Positions 17,580 through 28,331 are shown, counted from the first letter of the stretch. The stretch: 64,000 nt of DNA from Pseudomonas trivialis (GCF_001439805.1 NZ_JYLK01000006.1:248001-312000), one strand, 5' to 3'. Translations and numbers: made by a program. Notes: a model not told the origin generated them from the sequence alone.

Positions 17580-18320
17580 TCAATCCATGAAGCCCTGGAG
17601 CTTCAATTCGATGGAACGCGGGTTCTCGCCCTCGGCAATCGACAGGATGCCTTCGAGCAACATTTCGCGATAACGGGACTGGCGCAGGGCAATCGACTTG
17701 AGTTTGCTCGCCACCGGCAGCAGCACCAGGTTGGCACTGGCCACACCATAGATGGTGGCGACGAACGCCACGGCAATCCCGCTGCCCAGTTGCGACGGAT
17801 CGGCGAGGTTGCCCATCACGTGGATCAAGCCCATCACCGCACCGATGATGCCGATGGTCGGCGCGTAGCCGCCCATGCTTTCGAAGACTTTGGCGGCGTT
17901 GATATCGCGGCTTTCCTGGGTGTAGAAATCCACTTCCAGGATGCTGCGGATTGCCTCCGGCTCGGCGCCGTCAACCAGCAGTTGCAGGCCTTTGCGTGCG
18001 TAGCTGTCGGGCTCGGCATCGGCCACGCCCTCCAGACCCAGCAGGCCTTCCTTGCGCGCGGTGAGGCTCCAGTTGACCACGCGGTCGACGCCGCCGGCGA
18101 GGTCCACACGGGGCGGAAAAATGATCCACACCAGAATCTGCATGGCGCGCTTGAACGAACTCAAGGGCGCCTGCAGCAAAGCCGCGCCCACGGTGCCGCC
18201 GATCACGATCAACGCCGCCGGGCCGTTGGCCAGGGCGCCGAGGTGGCCGCCCTCCAGGTAGTTGCCGCCAATGATGGCGACAAAGGCCAGGGTGATGCCG
18301 ATCAGGCTCAACACATCCAT
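17580..18320 (-). CDS. motC: MotC flagellar stator protein (MotA family)
   Basis: A 246-residue four-helix stator subunit. Membrane segments are visible at DVLSLIGITLAFVAIIGG, LIVIGGTVGAALL, PTIGIIGAVMGLIHVM and IAVAFVATIYGVASANLVLLPVA, with the cytoplasmic charged loop between the second and third. It forms the torque-generating channel with MotD. The ATG overlaps the cheB stop codon by one base (TGATG), so it is coupled to cheB. Confidence 0.93.
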   Translation of the reverse strand: MDVLSLIGITLAFVAIIGGNYLEGGHLGALANGPAALIVIGGTVGAALLQAPLSSFKRAMQILVWIIFPPRVDLAGGVDRVVNWSLTARKEGLLGLEGVADAEPDSYARKGLQLLVDGAEPEAIRSILEVDFYTQESRDINAAKVFESMGGYAPTIGIIGAVMGLIHVMGNLADPSQLGSGIAVAFVATIYGVASANLVLLPVASKLKSIALRQSRYREMLLEGILSIAEGENPRSIELKLQGFMD

Positions 18321-19465
18321 CAGAGACAAGCCTCCACCAGATGCCGGCCGATGTCATCCAGGCTGTACACCGCGTCGGCTAGGTCGGCCTTGACGATGGC
18401 CATGGGCATGCCATAGATCACGCAGCTGGCTTCGTCCTGGGCCCAGATGGCGCTGCCGCCCTGCTTGAGCAGGCGTGCGCCTTCACGGCCGTCGGCGCCC
18501 ATACCGGTGAGCACCACCGCCAGCACCTTGTCGCCGTAGGACTTGGCGGCGGAGCCAAAGGTGATGTCCACGCACGGCTTGTAGTTGAGGCGCTCATCGC
18601 CCGGCAGGATTTTGATCGCGCCACGCCCGTCCACCATCATCTGCTTGCCACCCGGGGCCAGCAGCGCCAGGCCAGGACGCAGGATGTCGCCATCCTCGGC
18701 TTCCTTGACGCTGATCCGGCACAGCTTGTCCAGGCGCTCGGCGAATGCCTTGGTGAACGCAGCGGGCATGTGCTGGATGAGCACGATGGGCGCCGGAAAG
18801 TTGGCTGGCAGTTGGGTCAACACCCGTTGCAAGGCCACCGGGCCACCGGTGGAGGTGCCGATGGCGACCAGCTTGTAGGCCTTGCGCTTGGGCGCCGGTG
18901 AATGCGCATGCGCATGCGCGGCGGGCGCGGGGTTACGGGTCGGCGCGACGGGAGCAGGCCGGGCCGTCGGCGCAGGCGCCGGGCGGTTGAACGAGGAACC
19001 GGCGGGCGCAACCGGTGCGGCCGTCGGTGCAGGTGCTGGCGCAGGTGCACTGGACAGGCTGCGACGGTTACTGCGCGCAATGCTGTGCACCTTCTCGCAC
19101 AGCATCTGCTTGACCTTCTCGGGGTTGCGCGAGATGTCTTCGAAATTCTTCGGCAAAAAATCCACCGCGCCGGCGTCCAGCGCGTCGAGGGTCACTCGGG
19201 CGCCTTCGTGGGTCAGCGAGGAGAACATCAATACCGCGGTGGGGCAGCGTTGCATGATATGGCGCACGGCCGTGATGCCGTCCATCATCGGCATCTCGTA
19301 GTCCATGGTGATCACGTCCGGCTTCAACGCAATTGCCTGGTCAATCGCCTCTTTGCCGTTGGTGGCCGTGCCGACCACCTGGATGCTTGGATCGGCGGAA
19401 AGAATTTCCGAGACGCGGCGGCGGAAGAAACCCGAATCGTCCACCACCAGGACCTTGACTACCAT
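18320..19465 (-). CDS. cheB: CheB chemoreceptor methylesterase
   Basis: A 381-residue enzyme with an N-terminal receiver domain ([10 protein letters not shown], acceptor Asp55 in [12 protein letters not shown]), a long Ala/Pro/His-rich linker (about residues 145-195) and a C-terminal methylesterase domain. The catalytic serine lies in [11 protein letters not shown], with His in LIQHMPAAF and Asp in GMGADGREG. It removes methyl groups from, or deamidates, receptor glutamates. The ATG at 19465 has CGGAG five bases upstream; the longer frame to 19558 has no such support. cheA ends 49 bases upstream. Confidence 0.94.
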   Translation of the reverse strand: MVVKVLVVDDSGFFRRRVSEILSADPSIQVVGTATNGKEAIDQAIALKPDVITMDYEMPMMDGITAVRHIMQRCPTAVLMFSSLTHEGARVTLDALDAGAVDFLPKNFEDISRNPEKVKQMLCEKVHSIARSNRRSLSSAPAPAPAPTAAPVAPAGSSFNRPAPAPTARPAPVAPTRNPAPAAHAHAHSPAPKRKAYKLVAIGTSTGGPVALQRVLTQLPANFPAPIVLIQHMPAAFTKAFAERLDKLCRISVKEAEDGDILRPGLALLAPGGKQMMVDGRGAIKILPGDERLNYKPCVDITFGSAAKSYGDKVLAVVLTGMGADGREGARLLKQGGSAIWAQDEASCVIYGMPMAIVKADLADAVYSLDDIGRHLVEACL

Positions 19466-19514
19466 AAACACTCCGTTAGGTGGGGGGGGCGTTACCGCCT
19501 GAGCCCCACCAAAA

Positions 19515-21728
19515 TCAAATACGCCGTGCGGCGTAACGCTTGAGCATGCTCGGAACATCGAGAATCAGCGCGATCCGACCGTCACCGGTGATGGTCGCGC
19601 CCGACATGCCCGGCGTCCCCTGCAGCATTTTGCCCAATGGTTTGATCACCACCTCTTCCTGGCCCACCAGTTGGTCGACCACAAAGCCGATGCGCTGGGT
19701 GCCCACGGACAGGATCACCACGTGGCCTTCGCGTTGTTCTTCATGCTTGGCCGATGCCACCAGCCAACGCTTGAGGTAGAACAGCGGCAGGGCCTTGTCG
19801 CGCACGATCACCACTTCCTGGCCGTCGACCACGTTGGTGCGCGACAGGTCGAGGTGGAAGATCTCGTTGACGTTGACCAGCGGGAAGGCGAACGCCTGGT
19901 TGCCCAGCATCACCATCAGGGTCGGCATGATCGCCAGGGTCAGCGGCACCTTGATGACGATCTTGGAGCCCTGGCCCTTGGTCGAGTAGATGTTGATCGA
20001 GCCATTGAGCTGGCTGATCTTGGTCTTCACCACGTCCATGCCGACGCCACGGCCCGACACATCGGAAATCTCGGTCTTGGTCGAAAAGCCCGGGGCGAAG
20101 ATCAGGTTGTAGCACTCGGTGTCAGTGAGGCGGTCGGCGGCGTCCTTGTCCATCACGCCACGCTTGACGGCGATATTGCGCAGGATTGCCGGGTCCATGC
20201 CTTTGCCGTCGTCGGTGATCGACAGCAGGATATGGTCGCCTTCCTGCTCGGCCGCCAGGATCACCTTGCCGTTGCGCGACTTGCCCGCCGCTTCACGTTC
20301 TTCCGGGGTTTCGACGCCGTGGTCGACGGCGTTGCGCACCAAGTGGACCAACGGGTCGGCCAGGGCCTCGACGAGGTTCTTGTCGAGGTCGGTTTCTTCG
20401 CCCACCAGTTCCAGGTTGATTTCTTTCTTGAGCTGGCGAGCCAGGTCGCGAACCAGACGCGGGAAGCGGCCGAAGACTTTCTTGATCGGCTGCATGCGGG
20501 TTTTCATCACCGCGGTCTGCAGGTCGGCGGTGACCACGTCGAGGTTCGACACGGCCTTTTGCATGGCTTCATCGCCACTGCTCAGGCCCAGGCGCACCAG
20601 GCGGTTACGCACCAGCACCAGTTCGCCCACCATGTTCATGATGTCGTCCAGGCGCGCGGTGTCTACCCGTACGGTGGTTTCGGCTTCGGTGGTGACCGGC
20701 TTTTCGGCCACGGCGGCAGCCGGGGCGCGTGCAGGTGCTGCGGCAGGTGCCGGGGCGGGCTTGGCGGCCGGAGCGGGTGCCGGCTTGGCGGCGACAGGCG
20801 CGGAAGTTGCCGCTGCGGCCGGGGCCACTTCGGTGAACTTGCCCTTGCCGTGCAGTTCGTCGAGCAACGCTTCGAATTCGTGATCGCTGATCAACCCATC
20901 GCCGGCCGGTGCTGCGCTGGCTGCCGGAGCGGCTGGCGCGGCGGCGGCAGGCGCCGTCGCGGCGACTTCCGGCAAGGCGTCAACGGCAAAGGTGCCCTTG
21001 CCGTGCAGTTGATCGAGCAAGGCTTCGAATTCGTCGTCGGTGATATCAGTGCTGGCGCTCGCTGCGGCTGCGGGCGGCGCGGCGACCGGTGCCACGGCGT
21101 CGGCAGCGAACTGCCCCTTGCCATGCAACTGGTCGAGCAGGGATTCGAATTCGGCGTCGGTGATGTCTTCGCTGGTCGGCGCGGCAGGCGGTGGCTGTGG
21201 CGCTTGCGGTGCCTCGGCCTCGGCCTTCACGGCGTTGAGCGAATCGAGCAGTTGTTCGAACTCGCTGTCGGTGACATCCGCCTCGGGCTCAGGCTCGGCT
21301 ACCGGCGCAACCGCAGCTTGCTCAGCGGGCGCCTCGGCAGCCGGCTCCGCCAGGCGCGCCAGGGCGGCCAGCAGTTCCGGAGTGGCCGCCGTGATCGGGG
21401 CACGTTCGCGCACTTCGCTGAACATGCCATTGACCGCATCCAGTGCTTCGAGAATCACGTCCATCAACTCCGAGTCGACCTTTCGCTCACCCTTGCGCAG
21501 GATGTCGAACACGTTCTCGGCGATGTGGCAGCACTCCACCAGCTCATGGAGCTGGAGGAAGCCGGCGCCCCCTTTTACAGTGTGAAAACCGCGAAAAATT
21601 GCATTGAGCAGGTTCGCATCATCCGGTCGGCTTTCCAGCTCAACCAGTTGTTCGGACAGTTGCTCTAAAATTTCGCCGGCCTCTACAAGGAAATCCTGAA
21701 GGATTTCTTCATCGGCGCCGAAGCTCAT
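19515..21728 (-). CDS. cheA: CheA chemotaxis histidine kinase with four-repeat linker
   Basis: A 737-residue kinase. The P1 phosphotransfer domain has His49 in [13 protein letters not shown]. Residues about 130-345 are Ala/Pro-rich and carry four copies of an acidic motif (D-[IV]-[TS]-D-x-E-F-E-x-L-L-D) at about 151-164, 188-207, 228-247 and 278-298; the last three continue into LHGKG-x-F. No folded P2 domain is evident in that stretch. The dimerisation, ATPase ([26 protein letters not shown]) and CheW-like P5 domains follow. Comparable interdomain regions in polar-array CheA proteins bind ParP (the LID region). AGGAG precedes the ATG. Confidence 0.95.
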   Translation of the reverse strand: MSFGADEEILQDFLVEAGEILEQLSEQLVELESRPDDANLLNAIFRGFHTVKGGAGFLQLHELVECCHIAENVFDILRKGERKVDSELMDVILEALDAVNGMFSEVRERAPITAATPELLAALARLAEPAAEAPAEQAAVAPVAEPEPEADVTDSEFEQLLDSLNAVKAEAEAPQAPQPPPAAPTSEDITDAEFESLLDQLHGKGQFAADAVAPVAAPPAAAASASTDITDDEFEALLDQLHGKGTFAVDALPEVAATAPAAAAPAAPAASAAPAGDGLISDHEFEALLDELHGKGKFTEVAPAAAATSAPVAAKPAPAPAAKPAPAPAAAPARAPAAAVAEKPVTTEAETTVRVDTARLDDIMNMVGELVLVRNRLVRLGLSSGDEAMQKAVSNLDVVTADLQTAVMKTRMQPIKKVFGRFPRLVRDLARQLKKEINLELVGEETDLDKNLVEALADPLVHLVRNAVDHGVETPEEREAAGKSRNGKVILAAEQEGDHILLSITDDGKGMDPAILRNIAVKRGVMDKDAADRLTDTECYNLIFAPGFSTKTEISDVSGRGVGMDVVKTKISQLNGSINIYSTKGQGSKIVIKVPLTLAIMPTLMVMLGNQAFAFPLVNVNEIFHLDLSRTNVVDGQEVVIVRDKALPLFYLKRWLVASAKHEEQREGHVVILSVGTQRIGFVVDQLVGQEEVVIKPLGKMLQGTPGMSGATITGDGRIALILDVPSMLKRYAARRI

Positions 21729-21739
21729 GTGGGTGCTCC

Positions 21740-22528
21740 TTAGAAGCCTAAACTGGATAACAGGTCATCGACATCATCCTGACCTGACACAACGTCTTCA
21801 CGTTTATCGGCATGAATCTGCGGACCTTCACCCTTGGCGAGATGTTTTTGTGGATCTTTTTCCGAGAGGATCGCCGCGCGGTCATGTTCGATGCCGGCAA
21901 AACGATCGACCTGCCCGGCCATGAGCACCAGTTTGAGCAGGTTGCTTTCCACTTCGGTGACCAATTGGGTCACGCGCTTGATCACTTGACCAGTGAGGTC
22001 CTGGTAATCCTGGGCCAGCAGAATATCGTTGAGGTTGCTGGCCACCGTGCGATTTTCCTGTTCGCTGCGCGACAGAAAACCGTCGACCCGACGGGCCAGC
22101 TCACGAAACTCTTCAGCGCCCACTTCGCGGCGCATGAAACGGCCCCAGTCGTGACTGAGCGACTGGGCTTCGGTGGCCATGCCATTGACCAGAGGCGTGG
22201 CGTTTTCCACCAGGTCCATGGTGCGGTTGGCCGCCGCCTCGGTCAGCTTGACCACATAGGACAGGCGTTCGGTGGCATCGGTGATCTGCGAAATTTCTTC
22301 GGCCTGGGGCATGTGCGGGTCAATCTGAAAATTGACGATCGCACTGTGCAGCTCGCGCGTGAGCTTGCCCACTTCCTGATACAGGCCGCGGTCACGGGTC
22401 TGGTTAAGCTCATGGATCAACTGCACCGCGTCGCCGAAGTGGCCTTTCTCAAGGCTGTCGACCAACTGGTGAGCATGCTTTTTCAGGGTCGACTCAAAAT
22501 CGCCCAATGTTGTTTCTTTATGCTCCAT
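21740..22528 (-). CDS. cheZ: CheZ, CheY-phosphate phosphatase
   Basis: A 262-residue all-helical phosphatase. The catalytic glutamine lies in LAQDYQDLTGQVIKRV, the CheZ signature. The C-terminal tail QDDVDDLLSSLGF (residues 250-262) is the known CheY-binding peptide of the family. It lies between cheY and cheA on the same strand, with 18- and 11-base gaps. Confidence 0.94.
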   Translation of the reverse strand: MEHKETTLGDFESTLKKHAHQLVDSLEKGHFGDAVQLIHELNQTRDRGLYQEVGKLTRELHSAIVNFQIDPHMPQAEEISQITDATERLSYVVKLTEAAANRTMDLVENATPLVNGMATEAQSLSHDWGRFMRREVGAEEFRELARRVDGFLSRSEQENRTVASNLNDILLAQDYQDLTGQVIKRVTQLVTEVESNLLKLVLMAGQVDRFAGIEHDRAAILSEKDPQKHLAKGEGPQIHADKREDVVSGQDDVDDLLSSLGF

Positions 22529-22546
22529 AGCTCCCCCGCGATGGCA

Positions 22547-22933
22547 TTAGCCGTGGATGCGTTCGAAGATTTTTTCGATCTTCTCTTTTAACGCCAATGC
22601 CGTGAATGGCTTGACCACGTAACCGTTTACCCCAGCCTGGGCGGCTTCGATAATCTGTTCACGCTTGGCTTCGGCGGTCACCATCAGTACAGGCAGGCTG
22701 CGCAGCTTTTCGTCGGCGCGCACGTGGCGCAACAAGTCGATGCCGGTCATGCCCGGCATGTTCCAGTCGGTTACCAGAAAGTCGATGCTGCCGCTGTTGA
22801 GGATTGGAATCGCCGTAATGCCGTCATCCGCCTCGACCGTGTTCGTGAACCCAAGGTCACGCAACAGGTTTTTTATGATCCGCCGCATCGTTGAGAAGTC
22901 ATCAACGATGAGGATTTTCATGTTCTTGTCCAA
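22547..22933 (-). CDS. cheY: CheY chemotaxis response regulator
   Basis: A single receiver domain with the acidic pocket ILIVDDFS, acceptor Asp in [11 protein letters not shown], Thr in MVTAEA and Lys in YVVKPFT. When phosphorylated it binds the flagellar switch to change rotation. Start: GGAGG lies five bases before a TTG at 22933 (128 residues, MDKN added), whereas the familiar ATG at 22921 (124 residues) is 17 bases from that site. The TTG is given here, but the ATG form is the length usual in the genus. It heads the che genes after fliA. Confidence 0.9.
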   Translation of the reverse strand: MDKNMKILIVDDFSTMRRIIKNLLRDLGFTNTVEADDGITAIPILNSGSIDFLVTDWNMPGMTGIDLLRHVRADEKLRSLPVLMVTAEAKREQIIEAAQAGVNGYVVKPFTALALKEKIEKIFERIHG

Positions 22934-23088
22934 TTCGACCTCCAAGCAGTCTTAAACGCGCCCAGCACCTGGACGCGCCATTTCAATCAACAGGCGTTAC
23001 ACAAAAAGGACTGCCGGGTCCACCACGGGTCGACCCCGCGAAGGTCGTGACCCTCGCGGTATCGTCTGCAGTGTCCCCACACTGCCTG

Positions 23089-23829
23089 TCAGCGCGCGCG
23101 CCACTCTCCCAAACGCCCCCGCAAACGGGCTGCGCACTGGCTATGCAACTGGCTGACACGCGATTCGCTGACCCCCAGGACCTCACCGATTTCCTTGAGG
23201 TTCAGCTCTTCGTCGTAGTACAGCGCCAGGACCAGGCGCTCACGCTCCGGCAAGTTGGCAATGGCTTCCGCCAATGCGCCCTGGAAACGTTCATCTTCCA
23301 GGTCGCGTGACGGTTCCATATGCGCACTCGCGCCGTCCTCGTGCAGCCCTTCGTGTTCGCCGTCCTGCAACAGGTCGTCGAAACTGAACAGGCGGCTGCC
23401 CAAGGTATCGTTCAAAATCCCGTAATAATCATCGAGACTCAATTGGAGTTCGGCCGCAACTTCGTGATCTTTAGCGTCGCGACCGGTTTTTGCTTCAATT
23501 GAGCGAATTGCGTCACTGACCATCCGCGTATTGCGGTGCACCGAACGCGGCGCCCAATCCCCTTTACGCACTTCATCGAGCATGGCGCCGCGTATGCGAA
23601 TACCCGCATACGTCTCGAAACTGGCGCCCTTGCTCGCGTCGTACTTGGTCGACACTTCGAGCAGGCCGATCATGCCGGCCTGAATCAGGTCTTCGACCTG
23701 CACACTGGCGGGCAAACGGGCCAGCAGGTGATAGGCAATGCGCTTGACCAGCGGCGCATAGCGCTCGATCAGTTCGCCCTGGCTGTCGCGTGCCGATTTT
23801 TTATAGAGGTTGTAGCCGCTGGATGTCAT
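23089..23829 (-). CDS. fliA: FliA, flagellar sigma factor 28
   Basis: A 246-residue sigma70-family factor of the FliA/WhiG group. Region 2 is visible in ERYAPLVKRIAYHLLARLP and VEDLIQAGMIGLLE, and the region 4 helix-turn-helix in LNLKEIGEVLGVSESRVSQLHSQ. It transcribes late flagellar and chemotaxis genes, such as fliC (59170-59196) and cheV here. The ATG overlaps the fleN stop (ATGA). A longer in-frame extension to 24015 lies inside fleN and is rejected. Confidence 0.95.
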   Translation of the reverse strand: MTSSGYNLYKKSARDSQGELIERYAPLVKRIAYHLLARLPASVQVEDLIQAGMIGLLEVSTKYDASKGASFETYAGIRIRGAMLDEVRKGDWAPRSVHRNTRMVSDAIRSIEAKTGRDAKDHEVAAELQLSLDDYYGILNDTLGSRLFSFDDLLQDGEHEGLHEDGASAHMEPSRDLEDERFQGALAEAIANLPERERLVLALYYDEELNLKEIGEVLGVSESRVSQLHSQCAARLRGRLGEWRAR

Positions 23830-24659
23830 AGCACAGGACCCGCGCTTGTCTGATGCACCAATCGCTCGACGAAGAACTCCAGATGCCCGCGCGGGTTGGC
23901 GGGCAGCGGCCAGGTATCGACCTTCTGGGCAATCGCCTTGAATGCCAGCGCGCACTTGGAACGGGGGAATGCTTCGTAGACCGCACGCTGTTTTTGCACA
24001 GCCTTGCGCACACATTCGTCGTAGGGAACTGCGCCGACGTATTGCAGGGCGACATCGAGAAAACGATCCGTGACCTTGGTCAGCTTGGCGAACAGGTTGC
24101 GCCCTTCCTGCGGGCTCTGGGCCATGTTGGCCAGCACGCGGAAGCGGTTCATGCCGTAATCACGGTTAAGCAGTTTGATCAGAGCGTAGGCGTCTGTGAT
24201 CGAGGTGGGCTCGTCGCACACCACCAGCAGCACTTCCTGCGCGGCGCGCACAAAGCTGACCACGGACTCGCCGATGCCGGCGGCGGTGTCGATCACCAGT
24301 ACGTCGAGGTTGTCGCCGATGTCGCTGAACGCCTGGATCAGGCCGGCATGCTGCGCCGGGCTCAGGTGCACCATGCTCTGGGTGCCGGAGGCAGCCGGCA
24401 CGATGCGGATTCCGCCGGGCCCTTGCAGCAGCACATCGCGCAGCTCACAGCGCCCTTCGATCACATCGGCGAGGGTATGTTTGGGGGTCAGCCCCAGCAG
24501 AACGTCCACGTTCGCCAGGCCCAGGTCAGCGTCCAGCAGCATGACGCGACGGCCAAGCTCTGCCAGGGCCAGGGACAAATTCACTGACACGTTAGTTTTC
24601 CCGACGCCACCTTTGCCGCCGGTCACCGCGATCACCTGTACGGGATGCATGCTGCCCAT
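23826..24659 (-). CDS. fleN: FleN (FlhG), flagellar number regulator ATPase
   Basis: A 277-residue MinD-like ATPase. The deviant Walker A is KGGVGKTNV near residue 16, with LLDADLGLANVDVLLG and VLVIDTAAGI following. FleN antagonises the FleQ activator and limits cells to one polar flagellum. It lies between flhF and fliA, the standard order, and overlaps fliA by four bases. Confidence 0.95.
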   Translation of the reverse strand: MGSMHPVQVIAVTGGKGGVGKTNVSVNLSLALAELGRRVMLLDADLGLANVDVLLGLTPKHTLADVIEGRCELRDVLLQGPGGIRIVPAASGTQSMVHLSPAQHAGLIQAFSDIGDNLDVLVIDTAAGIGESVVSFVRAAQEVLLVVCDEPTSITDAYALIKLLNRDYGMNRFRVLANMAQSPQEGRNLFAKLTKVTDRFLDVALQYVGAVPYDECVRKAVQKQRAVYEAFPRSKCALAFKAIAQKVDTWPLPANPRGHLEFFVERLVHQTSAGPVL

Positions 24660-24764
24660 TTTATTTCTTTACCTTGTCTTGCTTAGACGCAGGCTACATG
24701 GCTTGGCCGCTTGAATCGCTTGCAGACCATCGATGTAGGTACATTTCACGGTGTTCATCCTGCC

Positions 24765-26081
24765 TCAACCGACCCGTTTTGCCGGGTTGTGGTAAAGGTC
24801 GGCGAACATATCAGCCATCGCTTCCTCGCTAGGCTCGTCTTGCATTTGCACACTCACGGCACGGCTGACCAACTGATGACGACGCGGCAGATGCAGATCA
24901 TCCGGAATCCGCGGGCCGTCGGTCAGGTAGGCGACCGGTAATTCATGGCTGATTGCCAGGCTCAGCACTTCGCCCAGGCTCGCGGTTTCATCGAGCTTGG
25001 TGAGGATGCAGCCGGCCAGACCGCAGCGCTTGTAACTGTGATACGCAGCGGTAAGAACCTGTTTCTGACTGGTGGTTGCGAGCACCAGGTAATTTTTCGA
25101 CTTGATCCCGCGGCCGGCCAGGCTTTCCAGCTGCATGCGCAACGCCGGATCGCTGGCTTGCAGGCCGGCGGTGTCGATCAGCACCACGCGCTTGCGCAGC
25201 AGCGGGTCGAGGGCGTTGGCCAGGGACTGGCCCGGGTCGACGTGGGTCACTGGCACATTGAGAATGCGGCCCAGGGTCTTGAGCTGCTCCTGGGCGCCGA
25301 TACGGTAGCTGTCCATGCTCACCAGCGCGATGTTGTTGGCGCCGTACTTGAGCACGTAACGGGCGGCCAGCTTGGCCAGGGTGGTGGTTTTGCCCATGCC
25401 GGCAGGGCCGACCATGGCGATTACACCGCCCTCTTCCAGAGGTTCGATTTCCGGGGTGGCGATCATCCGCGCCAGGTGCGCCAGCAGCATGCGCCAAGCC
25501 TGGCGAGGCTCTTCGATGCTGCCGGTCAGCGCCAGCAGGTCGCGCGACAGCGGGCCGGACAGGCCGATGCGTTGCAGACGACGCCACAGGTTGGCCTGTT
25601 GCGGCTTGCTGCCTTGCAACTGGTTCCAGGCCAGCGAGCCCAGCTGTACTTCGAGCAGTTCGCGCAGGCCATTGAGCTCAAAGCGCATCGAATCGAACAC
25701 GCGTTGATCGACGCTGGCGGCCGGGGCCGGCGCGGCAGGACGCGGCGGCTCGACAAAGGTCGGCTCCACCAGCGGCTCGGCAGCGGTCAGCGGCAGGCCG
25801 GCGAACAGCTGGCGATTGGTGGTGGTATCGCTGTCGCCGCGCATGCTCAGTTCAGCCTGGGCCGACACAATGCGCGAGGCGGTCTTGCGCAGCTCGTCTT
25901 CGAGCTCCATGTTCGGCACACGTGGCGTCAGGGCCTGGGGGGTGTAATCCAGGGCAGCCGTCAGCTCCACACCGCCGGCGATGCGGCGGTTGCCGATAAT
26001 GGCGGCATCGGCGCCCAGCTCATCACGCACCAGTTTCATGGCCTGACGCATATCGGCGGCGAAAAAACGCTTCACTTGCAT
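24765..26081 (-). CDS. flhF: FlhF, SRP-type GTPase for polar flagellum placement
   Basis: A 438-residue GTPase. The N-terminal B region (MQVKRFFAADMRQAMKLVRDELGADAAI) is followed by a variable Pro/Ala-rich stretch and then an NG domain with GPAGMGKTTTLAKLAARY, SMDSYRIGAQEQL, VLIDTAGLQ and LTKLDETASLGE. It recruits early flagellar parts to the pole, balanced by FleN. It starts 11 bases after flhA; 105 bases separate it from fleN. Confidence 0.95.
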   Translation of the reverse strand: MQVKRFFAADMRQAMKLVRDELGADAAIIGNRRIAGGVELTAALDYTPQALTPRVPNMELEDELRKTASRIVSAQAELSMRGDSDTTTNRQLFAGLPLTAAEPLVEPTFVEPPRPAAPAPAASVDQRVFDSMRFELNGLRELLEVQLGSLAWNQLQGSKPQQANLWRRLQRIGLSGPLSRDLLALTGSIEEPRQAWRMLLAHLARMIATPEIEPLEEGGVIAMVGPAGMGKTTTLAKLAARYVLKYGANNIALVSMDSYRIGAQEQLKTLGRILNVPVTHVDPGQSLANALDPLLRKRVVLIDTAGLQASDPALRMQLESLAGRGIKSKNYLVLATTSQKQVLTAAYHSYKRCGLAGCILTKLDETASLGEVLSLAISHELPVAYLTDGPRIPDDLHLPRRHQLVSRAVSVQMQDEPSEEAMADMFADLYHNPAKRVG

Positions 26082-26092
26082 AACCCACTACC

Positions 26093-28225
26093 TCAGCCGT
26101 TGGGCCCTACTGTCGCGACGATAGTCACTTGCTTATTGTCAGGAATTTCCTGGTAAGCCAACACGTGCAAATTCGGTACTGCCAGGCGTCCAAACCGCGA
26201 CAACATCGCTCGGACCGGGCCTGCCACCAGCAGAATCACCGGTTGGCCCTGCATTTCCTGGCGCTGTGCGGCGTCGATCAACGAACGCTGCAGTTTTTCA
26301 GCCATGCTTGGCTCCAGCAGAACGCCCTCTTCCTGGCCTAATCCTGCCTTCTGAATACTATTGAGCAAAATCTGTTCCAACCTTGGCTCCAGGGTGATAA
26401 CAGGCAGCTCGGAGTCAAGCCCTACAATGCTTTGCACGATTGCGCGGGACAATCCAACGCGCACCGAAGCCACCAGCGCGGCGGTATCTTGACTCTTGGC
26501 GGCGTTGTTGGCGATAGCCTCGGCAATGCTGCGAATGTCGCGCACCGGCACTTGTTCGGCCAGCAGCGCCTGCAGCACCTTGAGCAACTGCGACAACGAG
26601 AGCACGCCGGGCACCAGCTCTTCGGCGAGTTTTGGCGAGGCCTTGGCGAGCAAACCCATCAATTGCTGGACTTCCTCGTGGCCGATCAGCTCGTGGGAGT
26701 GCTTGTAGAGGATCTGGTTGAGGTGGGTGGCGACTACGGTGCTGGCGTCCACCACGGTGTAACCGAGCGATTGCGCCTGGCTGCGCTGGCTGACTTCGAT
26801 CCACACCGCGTCCAGGCCAAAAGCCGGATCTTTGGCGGTGATGCCGTTGAGGCTGCCGAACACCTGGCCCGGGTTGATCGCCAGCTCGCGGTCCGGGTAG
26901 ATCTCGGCTTCGGCGAGAATCACGCCCATGAGGGTCAGGCGGTAGGCGCTGGGGGCCAGGTCGAGGTTGTCGCGGATGTGCACGGTGGGCATCAGGAAGC
27001 CCAGGTCCTGGGACAACTTCTTGCGCACACCCTTGATCCGCGCGAGCAACTGGCCACCCTGGTTGCGGTCCACCAGCGGAATCAGCCGGTAGCCGACTTC
27101 CAGGCCGATCATGTCGATCGGGGTCACGTCGTCCCAGCCCAGCTCCTTGGTTTCCTGGGCGCGGGCCGGGGACGGCAGCAATTCCTGCTGGCGCGCCACC
27201 TCTTGCAGGGCTTGTACCTTGACCGCGTTCTGTTTTTTCCAGAACAGGTAGGCACCGCCGCCCGCCATGGCCGCCATGGTCAGGAACGACACGTGGGGCA
27301 TGCCCGGCACGATGCCCATGATCGCCATGATGCCCGCTGCCACAGCCAGGGCCTTGGGCGAAGCGAACATCTGCCGGCTGATCTGCTTGCCCATGTCTTC
27401 GGAGCCAGAAGCACGGGTCACCATGATGGCTGCTGCTGTGGATAACAACAGTGATGGCAATTGCGCCACTAAACCGTCACCGATGGTCAGCAGGGCGTAA
27501 ACCTTGCCCGCATCGCCGAAGGTCATGCCGTGCTGGAAGATGCCCACGGCCATGCCGCCGATGAGGTTGATGAACAGAATCAGCAGGCCGGCGATGGCGT
27601 CACCACGCACGAATTTGCTGGCGCCGTCCATGGAGCCGTAGAACTCGGCCTCCTGGGCCACTTCCAGGCGGCGGGACTTGGCCTGGTTCTGGTCGATCAG
27701 CCCGGCGTTGAGGTCGGCGTCGATTGCCATCTGCTTGCCGGGCATGGCGTCGAGGGTGAAGCGCGCGCTCACCTCGGAAATACGCCCGGCGCCTTTGGTC
27801 ACGACCACGAAGTTGATGATCATCAGGATTGCGAACACCACGATACCGACCACGTAGTTACCGCCGATCACCACCTCACCGAATGCCTGGATCACCTTGC
27901 CCGCGGCGGCGTGACCGTCCTGACCGTGCAGCATGACCACACGGGTGGACGCGACGTTCAGCGCCAGCCGCAGTAGCGTCGCCACCAGCAGGATGGTGGG
28001 GAACACAGCAAAATCCAGCGGCCGCAGCGCGTATACGCACACCAGCAACACGACCACGGACAGCGCGATGTTGAAGGTGAAGAACACGTCGAGCAGAAAC
28101 GGCGGCATCGGCAACATCATCATTGCCAGCATCACCAGCAACAACAACGGCACACCCAGATTGCCCCGCGAAAGGTCAGTCAGGGTCGTACGGGCCGTGC
28201 CGAACATTTGAGAGCGATCCACCAC
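26093..28225 (-). CDS. flhA: FlhA, flagellar export gate protein
   Basis: A 710-residue type III export component. The N-terminal half has about eight membrane helices (LGVPLLLLVMLAMMMLPMP, FFTFNIALSVVVLLVCVY and others) with the conserved cytoplasmic FHIPEP-like loop (ISEVSARFTLDAMPGKQMAID). The C-terminal cytoplasmic half docks chaperone-substrate complexes. It begins with two GTG codons; GAGGAA lies five bases before the first, at 28225. A sigma54 promoter lies at 28286-28301. It heads the flhA-flhF-fleN-fliA run. Confidence 0.95.
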   Translation of the reverse strand: MVDRSQMFGTARTTLTDLSRGNLGVPLLLLVMLAMMMLPMPPFLLDVFFTFNIALSVVVLLVCVYALRPLDFAVFPTILLVATLLRLALNVASTRVVMLHGQDGHAAAGKVIQAFGEVVIGGNYVVGIVVFAILMIINFVVVTKGAGRISEVSARFTLDAMPGKQMAIDADLNAGLIDQNQAKSRRLEVAQEAEFYGSMDGASKFVRGDAIAGLLILFINLIGGMAVGIFQHGMTFGDAGKVYALLTIGDGLVAQLPSLLLSTAAAIMVTRASGSEDMGKQISRQMFASPKALAVAAGIMAIMGIVPGMPHVSFLTMAAMAGGGAYLFWKKQNAVKVQALQEVARQQELLPSPARAQETKELGWDDVTPIDMIGLEVGYRLIPLVDRNQGGQLLARIKGVRKKLSQDLGFLMPTVHIRDNLDLAPSAYRLTLMGVILAEAEIYPDRELAINPGQVFGSLNGITAKDPAFGLDAVWIEVSQRSQAQSLGYTVVDASTVVATHLNQILYKHSHELIGHEEVQQLMGLLAKASPKLAEELVPGVLSLSQLLKVLQALLAEQVPVRDIRSIAEAIANNAAKSQDTAALVASVRVGLSRAIVQSIVGLDSELPVITLEPRLEQILLNSIQKAGLGQEEGVLLEPSMAEKLQRSLIDAAQRQEMQGQPVILLVAGPVRAMLSRFGRLAVPNLHVLAYQEIPDNKQVTIVATVGPNG

Positions 28226-28285
28226 CGGTATTCCTCGTAACGTAAAGCAAACTTTTGACGCCGGGAGGCGACTTGCAGGCGGTAT

Positions 28286-28301
28286 TGCAAGAAGCTGTCC
28301 A
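28286..28301 (-). promoter_or_regulatory. Sigma54 promoter of flhA
   Basis: The minus strand reads TGGACAGCTTCTTGCA: GG, 10 bases, GC, with a good TTGCA -12 element. It lies 60 bases upstream of flhA. Confidence 0.8.
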
Positions 28302-28331
28302 ACTTTGGTTTTGGCTGCAGGATCAAAAATA

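Noticed and set aside
23830..24015. N-terminal extension of fliA by 62 codons
   Set aside because: It lies wholly inside fleN, and the ATG at the ATGA overlap gives the normal FliA length.
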